Below the pieces are notes generated by a model that did no database searches, had not been told where the DNA came from, and saw nothing but the letters and a program-made list of their open reading frames with translations. A stretch of 64,000 nt of DNA. Source: Mangifera indica (lineage: Eukaryota; Streptophyta; Magnoliopsida; Sapindales; Anacardiaceae). The stretch lies in the NCBI RefSeq assembly GCF_011075055.1, contig NC_058149.1, positions 6,020,449 through 6,084,448 of the forward strand, given 5' to 3'. A program made the translations under genes and the position numbers. Positions 35,029 through 47,656 of the stretch are shown piece after piece; position 1 is the first letter of the stretch; the number at the start of each line of letters is the position of its first letter.

Positions 35029-35932
35029 TGATTAAATTCTTAATTTTACTTAGAAGATATCAATACATTTGATTAATTCATTTAACAATGTGATTCATAA
35101 AATAAACAATTTATGCTAGGGTTGTAATTAAATCAAACCAAGTATTTTTAGGCTCAAACTTATGGCGGATGTGGTGTTCAACTTCAAACTCGACACCTTG
35201 AGAAGTCGCACACTCTAGATCAAGATAGGAAAATCTTAACTCAAATTCAACTTGAGAAATTATAGTAAAATCCTGTAGTTTATATATTTTTCAATCACCC
35301 TCATATTCAAAATTTGACTTGGGTTGTATGTGAGAATTTTAGAAGATAAAAGACCAAATAATTTTTTTTTATACTAGAATATAAATTTTTACTAGAGTGA
35401 ATGTAAGTTGTAAGTTGTAAGTGGGGGGGGGGGGGTGGGGGTGGTGGTGAGAATGTAAGATTTTGGAGTATATATGCAAGATTTTAAACTTTTAAAGGTA
35501 TTATACAACTCGTTTAAACTTGCAAGCTCTTTGAATCAAGTTCTCAAGCCTCTCAAGCTCAAGCTCAACTTGATTTTTATTGCAACCCCAAGATATGCTA
35601 CGTATATGATTTAACAATTAAGTGCTACTTTATGAATAAATTCTTATTGAATGAGTAATAAACTAAGTGAAACAAGAAGATATTGAATAATTTATGACAA
35701 ATCTCTATATGATATAACAATTAAGTACGACACATTAAGTTCTTAATTGAGTTCTCTGCCCAGATTTGCTGCTTATTTTCTGTGATATCCGGGTGCAAAC
35801 ACAAGTTTGCAGTTCAGCCAAGAACTTTATTGCCCATAATTTGGTCCAAAGCTGATCCAAAGAAGTGACCAAAGTTCAGCAATTTCCAGGCTTCGGCAAA
35901 CTCTATCTAGATTTATTCCAAGTGATCTCTTT
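35029..35932. other. spacer with G-rich tract
   Basis: No gene is recognised. A G-rich tract at 35421-35450 (13 G, then GGGGG and GGTGGTGG blocks) could form a quadruplex. CAAGCTCAAGCTCAA words lie near 35560. Confidence 0.45.
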
Positions 35933-36418
35933 GTGCGGAAACTACCCAAATTCTGCAGTTTTTGTGCTAGTTTCCTGTTTCCTAAGACAGTAGCTGCTAC
36001 TGCCATCCGTAATCTAGCTTCCTTTCAACTGGAGATTGCTGCCTCACCTTATCCTTGTGGCAATTTATTTACTGAAGGCAGTAGGGTATCAAGTCATTCC
36101 CTTGGAATTTTTCTGTTGTTGCAGCTAGGTATGGACAAATCTACAGTAAGGCATTTGGAAGGGATAAAAGACTGGCTTCGTCTTAGAGCCTTTAGGTTGA
36201 TATGCAACCATAGTAGGGATAAAATTTCCAAGGTGTATACTGACTGGATTATTGGTTTTTTGTATAGTATAATCTACATGTATAGGCCTTCACGCTTATT
36301 TGTAAAGGTAGGCAGTATTTTGGATGTGTTTATCTTCACTCTTGAATTCTATCATTATAGAACTTTGATAGGTCTTCAAGAGCAAAGGATGTTAGGTTCA
36401 TTTGTTTTGCTTGTGTAG
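35933..36418 (+). CDS. unrecognised open frame, 161 residues
   Basis: A single plus-strand frame from ATG at 35933 to a stop at 36416-36418, in sequence less AT-rich than its surroundings. I recognise no domain. The N-terminal region has clustered Cys and hydrophobic residues (LPKFCSFCASFLFP). A second hydrophobic patch lies near residues 105-115 (WIIGFLYSIIYMY). No orthologue comes to mind. A segment after the stop (36460-36530), with CTTCTTAGGAGGGCTC and an AT-rich tail, resembles the 3' end of a LINE-like transcript, so this may be transposon residue. Coding status is doubtful. Confidence 0.25.
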   Translation: MRKLPKFCSFCASFLFPKTVAATAIRNLASFQLEIAASPYPCGNLFTEGSRVSSHSLGIFLLLQLGMDKSTVRHLEGIKDWLRLRAFRLICNHSRDKISKVYTDWIIGFLYSIIYMYRPSRLFVKVGSILDVFIFTLEFYHYRTLIGLQEQRMLGSFVLLV

Positions 36419-37423
36419 GCATAGGTAGATATTAGTTTTTTGTGTTATCCTTTCTATTGAAAAGGATGAGCGTAGATTGTCCCGAACCCTTCTTAGGAGG
36501 GCTCATGCACTTCTTTTGTATTAATACATACATTTACTTACCCAACAAAAAATTACACACTACACATTCAAAAATAAGTTGCAAAAAAGAATGAAAAGAA
36601 TCTCAAATGACAAAATAGGAGATGAAGGACAAAGTAGCAGCAAACATTTTCACCTTTCTTCTGAAGAGTGTGATTAAATGTTATAATAATGCAATATCAA
36701 TTAGTTACATCGGTTTGACATACAAGGAAAGGGTTGCATATAATTTTCTGATAAAGTCTAGCGCAGAAACTTTTAGATTCCAATCATTTACAAGGCTCAT
36801 ATAAAAAGTGGGTGGTGATACAACTATATTAGAAGGGAATTTTCTTGTACGAGTTGATTGATTTGGAATTAATAAAAAACAAAATTTGAAACTTCACACA
36901 ACCAAGCCTTTTAGTCTGAATATTAACTATAAATAATAGGTGAAAAAAAGAAGATGGAAAACCATATGCAGGTAGGAATAAAGGTAAGAATCAATGTTAA
37001 ACAAAAACATGCAGAAAGCTAGGGTTTATATCGTCTCCAAGTTTGTTTATTTGATGGAGATGACGGAGTGGAGCTTCCCAAGTGCAAAGCCTCCAAAAGA
37101 TTGCACCAAACTAAACTTCTTCCTCCTTGGTTGAAACTTTAGAGTGAGAGAAAAGTGAAAGGAGTGTTTTAGCACAAATGAGTTCATGTCTCTCAAAATG
37201 TAGCTAATTTTTGCTTTTTATATTGGTGGACTTAGTTGGCAATTTTTTAATTGTTGCAAAAATCTCTATTTACATAATAACCATAGATGTAGATCTTGCT
37301 CTTCAGGCTATAACTATAGAGATAATGAGATATTTGTAAAAGATCAAGAATAATAATTGTTTTCAAACTGTATTAAAATCTAGCTCTAGATATGTTATTC
37401 TCCTCATTGAAAGAGTCATATTC
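36419..37423. other. AT-rich spacer, possible LTR remnant
   Basis: No gene is recognised. The 36990-37200 part (with GCTAGGGTTTATATCG) has the composition of a plant LTR or leader, but no partner was found in the window. Confidence 0.3.
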
Positions 37424-37745
37424 TGGATAAAAAGCCAAGTAGTTGTCAGTAGTGCTCTCAATCATGTAAATGAAATTTATGACCTAATATATGTTTCAAG
37501 TTGTGTGGTTGAAGGGTTTCTAGAAAATTTATGATCTACTATGATAACAAAGCAGCTACGTTCTTTACTAAGAACAAGAATGCCACAAGTAGATTATGAT
37601 CTAAAAAAATAAATATCATGTAGTCAAGAACCTCATACAGAAGAGGATGATGATAAAAGAGTACATAAATATAGAGTTTACAGTGTTAAACCCCCTAACC
37701 AAATGACTAAGACCAGTTGCCCATATAGTCATGTTGAAAACATAA
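37424..37745 (+). pseudogene. copia RNase H fragment
   Basis: Read in the plus direction with shifts, it starts WIKSQVVVSSALNHV, like the copia RNase H start (W.SKKQ.VVS.SS.EAEY). It continues through a NKAATFFTKNKNATSR-like block (read across a frame change) and ends with a PLTK-type segment near 37690. It has several stops. No intact LTR pair was found around it. It shows that another copia element, oppositely oriented to the two larger ones, once lay here. Confidence 0.6.
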
Positions 37746-37863
37746 GGATATTTAGGGTCTTTTGATATTTAGGATTGGTAGGAGATATTGTAATTTGTTA
37801 ACTCATTGAGAAGTTCCTTAAGATTTAGTTGATAATTTTATTTTAATCATGATTATTTTGATG

Positions 37864-37865
<2 letters not shown>

Positions 37866-37938
<73 letters not shown>
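37866..37938. repeat. long AT microsatellite
   Basis: About 36 uninterrupted AT units. Length is likely variable between individuals and uncertain in assembly. Confidence 0.95.
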
Positions 37939-37941
<3 letters not shown>

Positions 37942-39378
37942 ACATGTGTTTTGTGACACTTTTTTTCAGATACATACCTCACCTAGAATAGGTAATCGAA
38001 GAGACATGCTAACTCAAGACTTTCTCACTTAGATTCTCAACATAAATAACAAACATACATGATAAATAGTTCACTCCCACAATCCCCAATAGTGTATAAA
38101 ATCACATTAAACATGTTAACTATAACACCAATCCTAGCGTCTGAAATTTGAATTATAAAATAGAATGCATGAATACCACAAATAAACTTAATTACATAAA
38201 TGCAACCCATCATGAAAAATGACCAAAATACCCCTATCTCATGTGTTGCCCCATTGGTTCCCTGTTGTCGCCCCGTTATTTCATAATCTTACCTATAAAA
38301 CCACCAAAAAAAAAAAGTGAGTGAAACACACTCAATAAGTAGGTGCCCCCATAATATCCAATAAATGTATACATATCATAGTTAATCCCAATCTCGTATG
38401 TGTTCTTTGATTAATCTCCTTATGGTGTTATGGATATTCCTCTGGCACCCTAAATTCCCATCTAAATCATCTTAGCGCCAGCTCGATGATACGTCATAGT
38501 TCGATGATACATCATACTAAACACAACTTGATGACAAGTCATAATATCAAGTACATCATTTCCAATTTTCAACTGGAAATTACTTCGATCAAATTCCTTT
38601 CGTGTCATCTTCCACATAGTCCAACATATTTATCCAATATTAACCTTATATTGCCTTCATTAATGCACATTTTCCTCATATTTCTCCCTTATAAGGGTAA
38701 CTTAGTCATTTCTATAACCGTGCAAAGTATTACCCACTTACACTCATTTATTCCCATTTTCCCTAATTATACACGGGGGTGTATCTTCTATACACAAGAG
38801 TTTACTAGTGAATTTTTGTGACATAAATATCACATATACACAAGCATGCAATTTGTGTAAGATACACGACTATGTATCTCATATCACATGGGTGTGTATC
38901 CACCCCCAAATCCACACACATATAGCTTTAATCTAACACAAGAAATATTACGCCAAAGCATACATGGTTGTGTATCCCCTATACACGAGCATAAAGCTTA
39001 AATTTTTCATAATGACAACTTCATCTGAACTCATTGTTTTTTGACCATTCTAATACATTCCAACCAATATAATCAATTTAGCACACTCTTGGGCACTCAA
39101 TATGGTTTCTCGATATAGAAAAATCTCATATTTGCATTCAATTAACTAGATTGAATTTCTAATTACATGAACAAGCAAAACTTCTACATTTCATCCCTAT
39201 GAAAGTCATCCTCCTTACCATGCAATTGAATGTATACAGAGATTAAATTCCCTCCATACCATTACTTTTCATCACTCAATCAACATATACACTAACAAAA
39301 GGCTCATTCAACAATACAACATTTATCTTATCAACATAAAGCCGATCATACATGTTGTATATGCTAAAACATGTAAGT
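37939..39378. other. spacer with repeated TACACG and GTGTAT words
   Basis: No gene is recognised. Between 38770 and 38990 short words such as TATACACGAG, GTGTATCC and ATACACAAG recur in both orientations at irregular spacing. The 38230-38480 part has the look of a decayed retrotransposon LTR, but no second copy is present. Confidence 0.35.
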
Positions 39379-40560
39379 AATATTAGGGTAGGTGTCCTAT
39401 AAACAATTGATTTGACTTTTTTAATTGTAATTTTACTTTTATTAATTAATAAAGGATTTATTTTTATTTAATTTATTTGTGTATCCTTTTGTATAATTGT
39501 GCGAATAACATGTCATTAAAATGATGGAATTATGATAAGGGGATCATATGACTATTCATAAGAACTTTATGTACACATTAAGTGGTCATTCTAGAAACGT
39601 TTGTAGTGCCAATATTACAATAAACAAGGGTATATGCAATTATGATGAGATTATCATAATGTTAAGTGACTCTACCGAAAGGTGATGATAATTTTCATGT
39701 GTCAAAACTGTTTGTAGGTAATTTGATGCAACACATGGGTGCATATTATAGACATTTTTATCTTATTCACTCTACCAAAGGATATCCATATGGATGGTTG
39801 TTTCAGTGTCTATGGAATAAATCTTTAAATACCACAGGTGTATGTGATCCTCTGACTTGAGGTCGCTAGACTGTCTCGTGTAAAGATCGATATAGTTTGA
39901 CACTATCCAACATACCATTACAACTAGGGTATCATAAAGGTAGTATACAACCATATCATGAGATACATAGAAACTATGGTTGATCAATAAATAATTTGTC
40001 ACTTTTGAGCACATGAGAATATATCTCACATAAGAAACTTTTAAGTTGCTTGAATCTGTGGCCACAGTGCGATAAAATTATAGTCTAATCTATGTTAGTC
40101 ATTAATATATATCAGTTCATATTGAGAAACTACTAAAATAGAAACATTTCTCTGTCTTAGTCTCAAAAGATATTCGTTGATGAAAAAATTGAATTGCACG
40201 TAACTGTGATGTTATAAATGTTTAAGAGATATCCGTTGATACTTTGTCATTCGGGTGGCCATGATGCTCTAGAGGTCAATCTTGGTTTGTGTATAAATTT
40301 GATCCGAATTCAAATATTATTGATTCGATAAAGAACTTATAGATCGCACACATATAGGGGTTGATTCAAGCTTTGAAACGAGGATCATTTAGTGACAATC
40401 TTGGTGTTTAGGGAGGGAAAGAACTTTGTTGACTAAGTTTGACCAAGATCACTTGGCGTGTATGGTGTCACATGGCATTATCAAATTGGTAGCATGGCAT
40501 GACTGGATACCTTTAAATCTCTGAACAACTTAAAAGTTCTTGACGCCTTTATTAAATTTG
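39379..40560 (+). repeat. solitary LTR-like block related to the copia element 2 LTR
   Basis: Read forward, it follows the inverse of the LTRs at 52837-54475 and 61198-62588. Shared landmarks in the same order are a GTGTCCTATA start zone (GATGCCCTAGAG in the LTR), ATTAATTAATAAAGG, CCATATGGATGGTTGTTTC, AGTGTCTATGGAATAAAT, and the AAGTTTGACCAAGATCAC zone near 40436. Similarity fades after about 40500. It is best explained as a solo LTR of a related family in the opposite orientation. I see no target duplication. Confidence 0.5.
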
Positions 40561-40654
40561 CTATATAAATGGTGTAAGGAATAAAGTTGACATTTGAAAT
40601 AAATAAAAATTGGCAAGTTCAGTCTATAAAAAATGTAATTTATAGGACCTTTAA

Positions 40655-41348
40655 GGCCAGAGGACTATTTCCCACCCAAAGTATCCTCTATTCTCAACTT
40701 CCCACTCCTTAATTTTGAAAATCTCATTTATCTATTCATAAACGATTAAAATTAACGAAACCCTAATCCCTTAAAATTTTATTTATTTCTCCCCCTAAAC
40801 CTAAAAACTAACCATTTCCCCCATAGGCAAAGTTTTAAAAAATGACATTTCCCTCATAGGGTTTAGTTTTCAAACTTCAATATTATTACTGGCAACAAGC
40901 TAGAGAGACGAAGACAAAGATCTCATCTTCGTCTGGGAAGAAGATCGTCTTCCCAGAAAAAGACGTCTCGAAAAATGAAAAGTTTTGTCTCTTAAACTTG
41001 ATTTGATGTCGATCGAGTATCCATCTAAGAGGAGAGAAATCACCTGAGGGAGAGAAAACTTCGAGAGGGAGAGACCACCAGTAATGATGTCAAAGTTTGA
41101 AAACTAAACCTTAGGGGGGGAATGTCATTTTTTAAAACTTTGCTATGGGGGAAATGGTTAATTTTTAGGGTTTTGGAGGGAAAAGGAGATTAAATTTTAA
41201 TTTATTTTTTATATTACATATAAAATAATGATTTTACCCTTAAAATTAACAGACTTAACCCCCATGGGTGGGTGTTTAGGATTTTCATAATTAAAGGGTG
41301 AAAACTTGAGATTAAAGAATACTTTGGGTGGGGAAAAGTCCTTTGGCC
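40655..41348. mobile_element. short MULE-derived MITE (GGCC ends), copy B
   Basis: Long inverted repeats of roughly 250-300 bases. The left end begins GGCCAGAGGACTATTTCCC and the right read backward begins GGCCAAAGGACTTTTCCC, with matching inner blocks CACCCAAAGTAT and ATTTCCCCCATA. Near-matching flanks GACCTTTAA (40646-40654) and TACCTTTAA (41351-41359, two bases beyond the end) may be the 9-bp target duplication. The centre carries GAGACGAAGAC and CTTCGTCT words, as in copy A. Confidence 0.7.
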
Positions 41349-41359
41349 CATACCTTTAA

Positions 41360-43105
41360 TGCTCATTCATAATACACAGCATAGCTTATCAAACACCAAT
41401 AGATGTCATTTCTTTTCTAACAATATAGTATTAAGCCAATTTCAACCACAACTGCGACTCAACCACTATTTTCATTTATTTACTTGAAAAGAGAATGATG
41501 CCATTTTACTAATGATATAGACATGATAATTGATTTTAGGATACCTAATCTACTCTAACATGATTGATGATGATACTTATTTTGTAATTTGTCAAAATTT
41601 CAATTATTATTTCATTTACTTGTAATTTACACTTTGTATTTTTTAAATCATCAAACTCCAAATCAATAATACATGCATGATTTAGTAACAACTTGTACTA
41701 AGTATCATACTTAGTATATAAATATATATATTAAATTTAAATTATTCTTTACTTTTTTATAGATATAAAATTTAAATCAAAGTATTAATAAATAAAATTA
41801 ATCATAAACTAGAAAAGTATGAGCTGAAACGTTGTCTATTAGCCTTCACATAAGGCTTAATTTAGGTTTTGCATTTGCATACAAATCTTAAGTTAATCAA
41901 TATTTCTAAGTGTTTGGGCTTTGAGAGGTTGGTTGGAGTTATGTTCAATCCTCCTTTTGCCCTAGTCTAATTTTTTAATGTATAAGAAAATTAAATCAAT
42001 ATTGTTCCGTTAGGCCAATTGTTTTAATAGGTTCTTAAACAACGTCAAATTATATCTAAGTAAACTTTAATCAGTTATACAATGAGAACTGCTAGTACTT
42101 CTCCTTAGTTTGGTCGATGTTCACAAGGTTCAACAATGAATATCCCCACCTTTTCATAACCTGTTTCAACTTCTATCTCTATAAACATTAGAAGTTGTAA
42201 TTGGGTCAAACAACAACCCATTATTAATCTATGAAAGGTTAATATTTTACCGTTGTAAAAACATTTTTCATCAATTAAACGCATAAATTATATTTTTTCG
42301 CTCAAAATCTAACTTTGCTAATGAAAACTCTATCATAAAACATCACAATAATCAAATTTTATTTTCTAAAATTTGAATAGAGGAAACGGTAACACTTGTG
42401 TCACCGTTTCTCCATTTATTACAATAACAAAAGTCCACCAAATCCTAAGCTTTGCCATTTGGCCACCAAAGTGAAGGGAGATGGAATTGATAAGCCTAAT
42501 AACAACCAATACTATAAGATTTATTGTCAAATGCAAAGGTAGACAAAGAAAAGGAGTGAAACACCCAACCCTAAGAAAGTTGCATGGAACCTTGACCCTA
42601 TCTCATGAGGTTGCATTGATAAAACACAAAGTCTTAATTGGGCACTAGACATTGGTAAAACGATGAAGGAACACACAATCCCCATAGAGGAAATATTGAT
42701 AAAAAAGTGGGTTGGATGAGAAGACTCATATATACGATAGATTCAAGAGCTATAATGAGTGAGGGAGTAGTTGGAGGAGACTTCAAAGGTGGTAAGGAAA
42801 CAAGGTAGGCATGGAATTCAAAAAGTTAAATTTCTAACATTGTATTAAGACTCTTTTTTGTGATGAAATGGCGTTTTTTGGGGAAAAAAGTGTGATGTTT
42901 TCATTTAGTGGGAGCAAAATGATTTCATACTAAACCTTGGGTGGAACATTTAATCACTTAATTTATTGTCATTTCCTCCGATCTTTTCACAACAAAATCC
43001 TTGTCTCCTCCTCTTCACCGCAAAACCCTACCAAAAACTCCAATCTTTGAATCAGAAACCTCCTCCTTTGGCTTTTACTAACATTAAAAACCATAAAACC
43101 CATCA
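41360..43105. other. METAXIN upstream region
   Basis: No gene is recognised. The part from about 42900 to 43105 is the likely promoter and leader of METAXIN; no convincing TATA box was picked out. Elsewhere it is AT-rich spacer with a short hairpin (42382-42413). Confidence 0.45.
42382..42413. repeat. short near-perfect palindrome
   Basis: GGAAACGGTAACAC and its inverse with one mismatch, separated by a few bases. Function unknown. Confidence 0.6.
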
Positions 43106-46100
43106 ATGGAACAAATGGAACAAATGGAACAATCTCAAGAAAGAGAAGACTTAACTCTGGTGACGAGAAAGCCATGTTTTGGTCTACCCACGGCCTGCCC
43201 AACTTGCTTACCCGTTTACATTTATCTCAAACTCGCTCGCTTGCCCTTTCTCTTGGATTTCAACTCTTCTTACCCTGACTCTGGTAATTTTTTTCATTTT
43301 AAATTTTATTTTGGGTTAGATTTCAATTGTTTTTGCTTATTTGGATAAATTTGATACCTGGATAATGTTAAATTTTTTCATTGAATTAGTTTTGTGGTGT
43401 GAAGCGTTGTTGATATGTATGTTTTGGGGTCTCATTATATTGTTTTCACTTATTTGGGTAAATCTGATATATGGGTAATGTTTTATTTTTTCATTCAATT
43501 ACTTTTGTGCGTGAAACTTCGTTTATATGCTTGTTTTTGGATCACATTTTCTTTGTTTAAAGTATTTGGGTAAATTTGATATCTTGGCGATCTTGATATG
43601 TTTCCTTTGTTATGTTTATTTATCTTAGAATTTTGTAGGTACTCAATGCAATTTTGTAATGTTTATGTTTTCAGAAATTTGCCTAATTGCATGCCATCTT
43701 GCCTTGTCTTGATGATAATTAATAGGGGAGGAATCCGATAAATTTTGTGAAACTTCTCTGAGGTTTTTGATGATTTCTGCAATGTCCTTATTGTTAGAAT
43801 TAATGATGAATTTCAAAATTTGTGGGATCTATCTCTATTTAACTAAAATTCAATGTCACAGTTAGGTTATTACCATCCTTTCTCATTGATAGTTTGATGT
43901 TGTTACATTTGTATGATTATGTCATTGTCTAATGGGTGTTATTCTGTATGTTGTCTTCGCATTTTCTTCAAATGTTTGAGGTTATTAACGGTAACTTCTC
44001 GATTTTGTGTTTGACTTAAATGTTAGATCAAATTCCTTATGTTGAGTTGGGGACTTATGTGGCTTACAATAATGAGAATGGTGGAGTTATTGGACGTTTA
44101 AAGGAAGATGGCATTGTTGATTTGGACAGTGAATTCCAGTCGATCCCAGATTGGATAACAACAAAAGCAATGATTAGTTCGTGGCTTGCAGATGCACTTA
44201 TGTATGAACTTTGGGTGGGGACTGGGGGAAATTCTGCTCGCAAGATATATTACTCTGATCTAGCCTGGCCGATTGGGAAAGTTTTGTTCCTACTGCAAAT
44301 CCAAACAGTAAAGCAGCACTTCGGGATAACTAAAGACAACATTGAACGAAGGGAAAAAGAGGTTCTACTTTTTCCTTTAAGCTTCTTACTATAACAAACT
44401 TTATCTATGTGCACCCTTATTACCCTCTATGTTTATCTCTCTATTTCTCAGACGCAAACATGCAAATTGATAGACTGGAGTGATATTAGTTTTTTACTTT
44501 GCTTTTCCTTTTTTTTTTTTACCTTTTCTTTTAAGTAAATTTTCCTTTCTCTGTCTTCTCTTCTATCCTTATATGGTTTATTCTGCTCAGATATACAGGA
44601 GGGCAAACATTGCATACGGAGCTTTGTCCAGTAGATTAGGGGAGCATTATTTTCTGTTTGAGAACAGGTAGCTTTTGGATCCTTTTAGATTTTGCATAGT
44701 TGTTTGAGAAAAGTATTAAGGGATTTCTGTTTATTTTTTTGATTGAAACTACATTTATTATAAAAAATTTCAAATTAATAGCTATCCATTATTTCTTGCA
44801 GTCCATCAAGTGTGGATGCTGATCTTCTTGCTCACGTACTTATTACTCTTCAAGTATTACCAGTAAGTGGACCTAAAAGTCTATGCCATATCTGCTGCCT
44901 TGTCAAAGCTGATTTCTTCTGTTGGATTGAAAGCTAATTTCTTATTAAGACAAATATGATCAAAGATTCCATTGGAAGCACTTGTAAATCTTTCTAACAC
45001 TATCTTAATTCGAGTTGATCATGTTGTTTTGCATGATGTTTTAGTTGTTATGATTGATTATCAGCTTGTGAGTGAGGTTTGGGGTAGGCTTAAGGTGCGT
45101 TTTTACTTTTCATGAGATTTGAGTATGTCTCAATACTATAATTGTATCATGCATACCTTGCTTTTTTATTTGTAAGCGTATGCAGACTGGTGCTTATGAT
45201 AGATTTATTCTTGCATGTCTTCTATAGTTTTGTTGTTGGTTGGCATTTTAACTGTGTAGATGTCACACCAAGGAATAACCAGGCTTTTGTAAATTAAAAT
45301 TTTCATTAATTTTTGACATAAGTTTATGGCTAGTAATCTATTACAATCCAACTGTTATGTATGTAGGCTAAAAGATAGAATAGTGTATACATCACAAACT
45401 TTTAGTCCAAACTTTTACATCCCAGCTGATGTGACATTAATTGAGATATGTATATCATTTATCACATACTCAAGTACTCCACATGATTTTTTTGTGTGCG
45501 TTTATTATATGTATAATGGTTGAGATTTGTTTGGTGATGTGAACATTGCTTTTTCAAAGTATTTTATCTTGCCTTGTATTACAATTTGCTAATGAATTTT
45601 AATTTTCTCTATAATGTAACTTTAATCCTGTTCCTGCAATTCTAAATTATTAGGAAACATCGGTTCTGCGGAGTAAACTGTTAAGTCATGATAATCTTGT
45701 AAGATATGCTGAAAAATATAAGGTGGACTTGATAGAGGATGGCCCATCATCTTCTGTTCCACAGTTTCACTCAAACCCGTCCTCATCAACTCCCCAAAGA
45801 GGTCCCCCAAATTGGAGTAAGCTATTCAACATCATCTTTTTCTTAATATATTAATGACATATGTTTGATTGCTTTGCCTTAACTCAACCAGTTTGGTTTT
45901 GTATTTTGGTGGAATTGAAAAATGTGGCTGGTGGTAAATTATTTCAATTGATTTCTTTTACTGGTTCTTGCCCAAAACCCAAGAATTTATAGATTTTGGG
46001 GATACTGATTCATATATTTACTTGGTATAATCTTCTTAGTGTCATTTTATCTTGAATGAATTGTTTGCAGATATTTTTTAATATAATAGACTTTGACCAG

Positions 46101-47092
46101 GAAGTTGAGTTATTATTGTTAAGAGGGTCAGACTAGTTTAGTTGGTGCATTTCATTGTGACCTTATGCCCAGACTGCAGACTGAATCTCATCTCCCTGTG
46201 GATTTCATGTCATCTGCAATATTCCCTTCCCCACAACGTGAAAAAAAAAAGAAAAAGAAGATTCATTTAAAATACCTTATTTTCTGTTATTGTCCTTTTT
46301 TTGTGGGGCATTTTATTTGAAAACACAACTCCTTTCTTCTCCAGTTGCAGCTTAAAAGGTGTGAAAGGGAAAAAAAAAATGTTGAAGAAGTATAAAATTC
46401 TCGTTGTCTATTAGCATTTGGATGGAAAGAGTGTCTTAGGGGGCTTCTGCTGATGCATTGGTTATGTTAGAAACAATATAGCCTATGATATAGTGGGCTT
46501 CTCTTTCCCCCAAAGGAGAGGGGGTGGGTATTAGAATTGAATGTTCCTTCTGGGTTATTATGGGATAGATCTTACTCAGAATTGTAAATGTAGGCCTAAA
46601 AGAAATAGTGAAGGAGGTTCTAGTGTCAACTAACTGTGAGAGGAGTAAGATATTCTGCCAATTTCTCTTACAGTACATGCCATGAATGATTTAGATCCCT
46701 TTTTTGATTTTTTATATCATGGTGAAGGTTAGCATCTTGCATTAATCACTCTCTAAACCATCTGAGTGTTCAGAATTTTGGTTCTGCTTATGGATTATTA
46801 TGCTAAGTTCCTAATTTGTATGCTTAATTTCTGTTTTGCCCCTTTGTTTGAAGAAGCTCCAGCCTCAGATTTCTGGTTGTGATATTTAAACTTAATGTTT
46901 TGTTTATTAGAATCAAAGCCGAAGACAAAACCTAAGAGGGAAAAAACACAGGAGGAGAAAACTTTCAGAAAAAGGGCCAAATACTTTTTGGCAGCACAGT
47001 TGTTTGCAGTTGTGCTCTTTCTGTCTGTGATGGGCAGATATGATTCTTCGGAAGTGCAACTTGATGATGATGGAGACCTCAGTTTCGAGTGA
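43106..47092 (+). CDS. MTX: METAXIN, mitochondrial outer-membrane import factor
   Basis: Six exons join in frame to 331 residues: 43106-43283, 44027-44361, 44591-44667, 44802-44862, 45654-45816 and 46911-47092. All introns are GT-AG. The protein tracks Arabidopsis METAXIN throughout. It has RKPCFGLPTACPTCLPVYIY (thioredoxin-like N-terminal domain), TYVAYNNENGGVIGRLKEDG, KIYYSDLAWPIGKVLF, then the C-terminal GST-like part with ALSSRLGEHYFLFE and SSVDADLLAHVL. A Lys-rich stretch and one hydrophobic anchor near residues 296-313 (YFLAAQLFAVVLFLSVMG) precede a short acidic tail. Metaxin/Sam37 proteins assist insertion of beta-barrel proteins with SAM50, and in plants METAXIN binds precursors. The start is the first of three in-frame Met residues in an MEQMEQMEQ repeat, so initiation could slip. 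No defects are seen. Confidence 0.94.
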
Positions 47093-47206
47093 AAGTAAAG
47101 ACTTCTCCGACTTGTGTTTCTTAATACCAAGACTGCAGACTGCGTGAAGAGGATGATGCTTCTTGTTTCCCTTTCATTTTTGTAGATTCATTTTGTAACT
47201 TTGGAT

Positions 47207-47212
47207 AATAAA
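47207..47212 (+). terminator. METAXIN polyadenylation signal
   Basis: AATAAA, 115 bases after the stop codon and 48 bases before the LTR element inserted downstream. Confidence 0.6.
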
Positions 47213-47259
47213 CGTTCACAAAGCAAGAAGAAAAGTTACGTGCAGTTGATCAGAGTATT

Positions 47260-47552
47260 TGTTGTGAACAAATTATAAGATATCAGGAAATTACTAGTTA
47301 GTCTATATACAATGCCGTTTAATATAATAATTAGTTTCCATTTAAGAGACTGTAATGTGTTGTGTCTTGATGAGCTGGCTTATAATGTAAAAAAATCTAA
47401 ACTAAGAAAATAGAGATAACATTATGCAAAATCTGAAATTTTCTTCTCTCTGTACATCTTCTGCCTCCAAAATTCTAAGTTTCTTTGTCTTCATTTCTAT
47501 TTTGTGCCCTGTTTTGCTTCTTTCTCTTCTCAATTTAGTTTAGTTCATGTCA
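47260..47552 (+). repeat. 5' LTR of the gene-carrying retroelement
   Basis: 293 bp, TG...CA ends. It aligns with 48562-48864 over its full length with scattered differences and short indels. Confidence 0.88.
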
Positions 47553-47656
47553 ATTGATATTAGAGCTTGTGATTCTCAACCATTGTAAAAGTGACCCAAA
47601 ACCTGGAAATCAGGCAAACATTTTCGCAATGGGTGCAAGATACAGAACAATGACAA

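Noticed and set aside
38486..38821. 111-residue plus-strand frame
   Set aside because: Composition follows the AT-rich spacer, with no conserved motif and no splice context. It overlaps the possible LTR remnant zone.
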